From CAYHHI01 sp964356335 (GTDB lineage: Bacteria > Arandabacterota > Arandabacteria > Arandabacterales > Arandabacteraceae): a DNA stretch of 6,674 bases. Position 1 is the stretch's first letter; the number at the start of each line of letters is the position of its first letter. The position numbers were made by a program, and so were the translations under genes. Positions 3,841 through 6,674 of the stretch are shown here, piece after piece. The notes beneath the pieces are model-generated. The model saw nothing but the letters and a program-made list of their open reading frames with translations. It was not told the origin of the DNA and did not search any database. The DNA lies in NCBI GenBank assembly GCA_964356335.1, contig CAYHHI010000075.1:1-6674 (forward strand). The letters are read 5' to 3'.

Positions 3841-6281
3841 TGGCCATTTCTCCACGTTCCAATATCGACAAGGGCTTGTTAGAGGCCCCCGAAATGCCCG
3901 AGATGGAGGGCATGGACATGGATATGGAAATGGAGGACGAGGACAGCCCCGAAGGCCCCTATTCCATCGAGGAAGACGAAGAGGGCGGCGCGATTATCAC
4001 CTATGAAGGTGGTGAGAACGCACGCGATATCTCGTCTTTGGGTTTCGGCGACAATCTTGCTGAGGTCTTGGACGACGGTTACCTGTCCATGATCGCCAAA
4101 GAGCTGGGCGAAGCCGTTGAAGACGACGACGAGGGCCGTGAAGAGTGGAAAAAGGTCTATGAAGAAGGCCTGACACTGCTCGGCATCACCTATGATGACC
4201 GCACAGAACCCTTCGAAGGGTCAACTGGCGTCACACATCCGGTCCTGAACGAGGCTGTGACGCAGTTTCAGGCGCAAGCCTACAAGGAAATGCTGCCATC
4301 CAACGGTCCTGTGCGCTCACAGATCGTCGGACAGGTCACTCCGGAGAAGGAAGCGCAGGCGGATCGCGTCAAAAACTTCCTGAACTACTACATCACGACC
4401 GAAATGGAGGAATACGACCCCGAATACGACCAGATGCTGTATTATCTGGGCTACGGTGGCTCGACTTTCAAAAAGGTCTACTACGAAACCGACATGCAGC
4501 GGGCTGTTTCGCCCGTTATCTACCCGAATGACCTGATCGTCCCCTATCATGCGCGCGATATCCGCACCGCGGAGCGCGTAACGCACGTCTTGCGCCTCAC
4601 TCCCAACGAATTGCGCAAGCAACAGGTGTCGGGTTTCTACCGCGACCTTGATTTGCAGGACCCGACAGAGGCCGAGCGCGATCAGGTTGAGGAAAAGATC
4701 GACAAAGTCACGGGCATCGAGCCGTCATCCAAGCCCGACGTCTATCGCCTGTACGAAATCCACACCAATCTTGATCTGGAAGGCTTCGAGGACACTGGTC
4801 CCGACGGCGAACCGACAGGTATCAAGCTCCCATACATCGTCACGATGAATGCGGACACCGGTGACATCCTCGCTATCCGTCGCAACTACAGCGAGAAGGA
4901 TCCGAAGAAGCGCCGTCAGCAATACTTCGTCCACTACAAGTTCCTCCCCGGTCTTGGCTTCTACGGCTTCGGTCTCGTCCATCTGCTCGGCAATCTGTCG
5001 CGCAGCTCGACGTCTATCCTGCGCCAGTTGATTGACGCTGGTACGCTGTCGAACCTTCCTGCTGGCTTCAAGGCCAAGGGCCTGCGCATCCAAGACGAAG
5101 GCTCGCTGTTGCAGCCGGGTGAATGGCGTGACGTTGATGCACCGGGCGGTAGCTTGCGCGAAAGCCTGCTGCCGCTTCCCTACAAGGAACCAAGCGCGAC
5201 ACTGATGCAGTTGCTCGGCTTCTGTATCACCGCTGCTGAAAAGTTTGTGGGGACCAAGGATCTTGGAATGACCGACTCCAATCAGGAGCTTCCGGTCGGA
5301 ACCACGATTGCGCTGCTTGAACGTGGTTCGCGTGTCTTGAGCGCCGTTCACAAGCGCCTCCACTACGCACAAAAGCAGGAACTGCGACTGCTGACCCGCG
5401 TTATCCGGGAGACGGTTGGCGCTTATCCGTATGACGTTGCTGGTGGCCGTCAGATCTTCGTGCAGGACTTCGACGACAAGATCGACATCCTGCCCGTCAC
5501 CGATCCCAACATCTTCTCGATGACGCAGCGCATCTCCTTGGCGCAAGAGCAACTCCGTCTTGCTCAAGCAGCGCCTCAGATGCACAACCAGTACGAAGCC
5601 TATCGCCGGATGTATTCGGCTTTGGGTGTACAGGATATCGATTTGATCTTGCCGCCTCCTCCTGCTCCGCAGCCAGAAGGCCCGGCGATGGAGAACGGAC
5701 GTGCAATGACGATCCCGAATGGTGCGCCTCCGTTGAAGGCGTTTCCGGAGCAGGATCATCAGTCGCACATCATGTCGCATCTCTCGTTCATCAAGTCGCC
5801 TTTGATCCAGACGTCTCCGCAAGTCTACGGCGTCTTGTTGGGACACGTGTTTGAACACGTCTCGTTGATGGCGATGGCGCTTGTCGAGCAGCAGACGCGC
5901 GCGATGTTGCAGCAGGCTCCGCCTATGGTTAATCCAATGACGGGTCAGATGTCGCCTCCTCCGCCGCCGCCACCAGAACTCTTGCAGAAAGCGGCCGCAG
6001 CCGAAGAAGCAAAGCTCATCGAGGCGATTATGGCGCAGCTGTCACCTCAGCAAGCTGAAGATCCTCTGATCCAATTGCAGCAGCGCGATCTCGATATCCG
6101 CGAAAAGGCCGTAACGCTGAAGGCAGAAGAAGCCGCGCTTCGCATCGATCTGGATGAACGCAAGCTTCAGGCGAAGCAGCAGGAAGACCAGACCCGCCGC
6201 GCGTCTACAGAAGACATCCAGCAGCTCCGTGCAAACGTCTCTCTTGCTCGCGCCCGTGAGGCAAAAAGGCCTGCTCAATGA
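3840..6281 (+). CDS. phage portal protein (P22-like, 813 aa)
   Basis: The portal is the dodecameric ring at the capsid vertex through which terminase pumps DNA. Its place directly after terL (start codon overlaps the terL stop), its size and its motifs support this: EAVTQFQAQAYKEMLPSNGP (138-157), YYLGYGGSTFKKVYY (201-215), GFYGFGLVHLLGNLSRSS (373-390) preceding the clip or crown helices, and LPVTDPNIFSMTQR (551-564). The N-terminus (18-45) is a Met and acid-rich low-complexity stretch. Proline tracts lie at 604-614 and 706-712, and residues 715-810 form a long charged helix or coiled coil (DIREKAVTLKAEEAALRIDL) like the C-terminal barrel of P22-type portals. No good ribosome site precedes it, so translation is probably coupled to terL. 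The exact portal family cannot be assigned by eye, but the call itself is strong. Confidence 0.92.
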   Translation: MAISPRSNIDKGLLEAPEMPEMEGMDMDMEMEDEDSPEGPYSIEEDEEGGAIITYEGGENARDISSLGFGDNLAEVLDDGYLSMIAKELGEAVEDDDEGREEWKKVYEEGLTLLGITYDDRTEPFEGSTGVTHPVLNEAVTQFQAQAYKEMLPSNGPVRSQIVGQVTPEKEAQADRVKNFLNYYITTEMEEYDPEYDQMLYYLGYGGSTFKKVYYETDMQRAVSPVIYPNDLIVPYHARDIRTAERVTHVLRLTPNELRKQQVSGFYRDLDLQDPTEAERDQVEEKIDKVTGIEPSSKPDVYRLYEIHTNLDLEGFEDTGPDGEPTGIKLPYIVTMNADTGDILAIRRNYSEKDPKKRRQQYFVHYKFLPGLGFYGFGLVHLLGNLSRSSTSILRQLIDAGTLSNLPAGFKAKGLRIQDEGSLLQPGEWRDVDAPGGSLRESLLPLPYKEPSATLMQLLGFCITAAEKFVGTKDLGMTDSNQELPVGTTIALLERGSRVLSAVHKRLHYAQKQELRLLTRVIRETVGAYPYDVAGGRQIFVQDFDDKIDILPVTDPNIFSMTQRISLAQEQLRLAQAAPQMHNQYEAYRRMYSALGVQDIDLILPPPPAPQPEGPAMENGRAMTIPNGAPPLKAFPEQDHQSHIMSHLSFIKSPLIQTSPQVYGVLLGHVFEHVSLMAMALVEQQTRAMLQQAPPMVNPMTGQMSPPPPPPPELLQKAAAAEEAKLIEAIMAQLSPQQAEDPLIQLQQRDLDIREKAVTLKAEEAALRIDLDERKLQAKQQEDQTRRASTEDIQQLRANVSLARAREAKRPAQ

Positions 6282-6674
6282 ACCCGATGGAGCTCTTCTC
6301 CGCTCTTGAGTCCCGGTACAAACTACCGCAGGGCTACCTCGACCGCGTGTATCAGGTCGAGAGCAGCGGTGGAAAGAACCTCTATAACGAGAAGAGCGGA
6401 GCCACTGGCCCGTTCCAGTTCATTCCAAGCACTGCACGCGCCATGGGCTTGCAGAACGCGAACGACCTCACTCAGTCGGCGGAAGCCGCAGCGCGTCTTG
6501 CTGCACAGAACCGTGACTACTTGCAGAAGAGGGGCGTCGATGTCGATGGCCGCGTCTTGTATCTCGCCCACAATCAGGGCGCTGACGGCGCATATCGCTT
6601 ACTGACAAACGCCGATAAGCCTGCAACAGAAATCGTGCAAAAAGAAGCCGTCACTTGGAACTCTGGGAAAGAGG
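6278..6674 (+). CDS. lytic transglycosylase domain protein, N-terminal part
   Basis: A soluble-lytic-transglycosylase fold is recognisable in the 132 residues visible. The catalytic glutamate is E28 in YQVESSGGKN, followed by the family motifs SGATGPFQFIPSTARAMGL (40-58) and LAHNQGADGAYRLL (96-109). These enzymes cleave the glycan of peptidoglycan to 1,6-anhydro ends. There is no signal peptide, so delivery from the cytoplasm as part of the virion is likely: in short-tailed phages such domains sit at the end of ejection or internal proteins and open the wall for DNA entry. The start overlaps the portal stop (ATGA) and has AAAGG 8 bases upstream, within the portal gene. The gene continues past the window, and further domains may follow. 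A lysis endolysin is less likely given the packaging-gene context. Confidence 0.88.
   Translation, partial: MNPMELFSALESRYKLPQGYLDRVYQVESSGGKNLYNEKSGATGPFQFIPSTARAMGLQNANDLTQSAEAAARLAAQNRDYLQKRGVDVDGRVLYLAHNQGADGAYRLLTNADKPATEIVQKEAVTWNSGKE

Noticed and set aside
4725..5858. Long antisense open frame (377 codons) under the portal gene
   Set aside because: It is a shadow of the portal codon use, with Arg/Leu/Gln-rich composition, no ribosome site and no recognisable motif.

Overview
The window is an internal segment of a tailed double-stranded DNA phage (or prophage) genome. The rightward half carries a complete large terminase, a complete 813-residue portal protein and the start of a lytic transglycosylase, packed with 4-base or 1-base overlaps. 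A large P22-type portal followed at once by a murein transglycosylase fits a short-tailed (podovirus-like) virion. The host is not identified. The moderately high GC content and the style of the terminase suggest a proteobacterial, perhaps marine alphaproteobacterial, phage, but this is inference. No integrase, tRNA, insertion sequence or CRISPR array was seen.

Layout: from 1 to about 1654 all genes run leftward. In transcription order they are a possible 44-residue membrane peptide (1654-1520), an acidic coiled-coil protein (1466-1143), a 92-residue protein of a recurring phage type (1083-805), a strong intrinsic terminator (782-751) with two more hairpins, a sigma70-like promoter (641-601), a 98-residue basic protein (568-272), a 78-residue protein (275-39) and possibly the start of another gene at 37. 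None has a known function. The four clear genes have AAAGGA/AAAGGAG ribosome sites. Positions 1655-1906 form the divergent strand switch, with repeated and palindromic elements but no clean promoter.

From 1907 all genes run rightward: a 149-residue cysteine-rich protein in the place where a small terminase is often found, then the large terminase, portal and transglycosylase. Together the right-hand genes make the DNA-packaging motor, the vertex channel it docks on, and an enzyme likely used to pass DNA through the cell wall. The left-hand genes look like an accessory or host-interaction cassette of small proteins. The items most worth following are the cysteine-rich protein, the small membrane ORF, the duplicated hairpins with a compensatory base change, and the repeated motifs of the strand switch.
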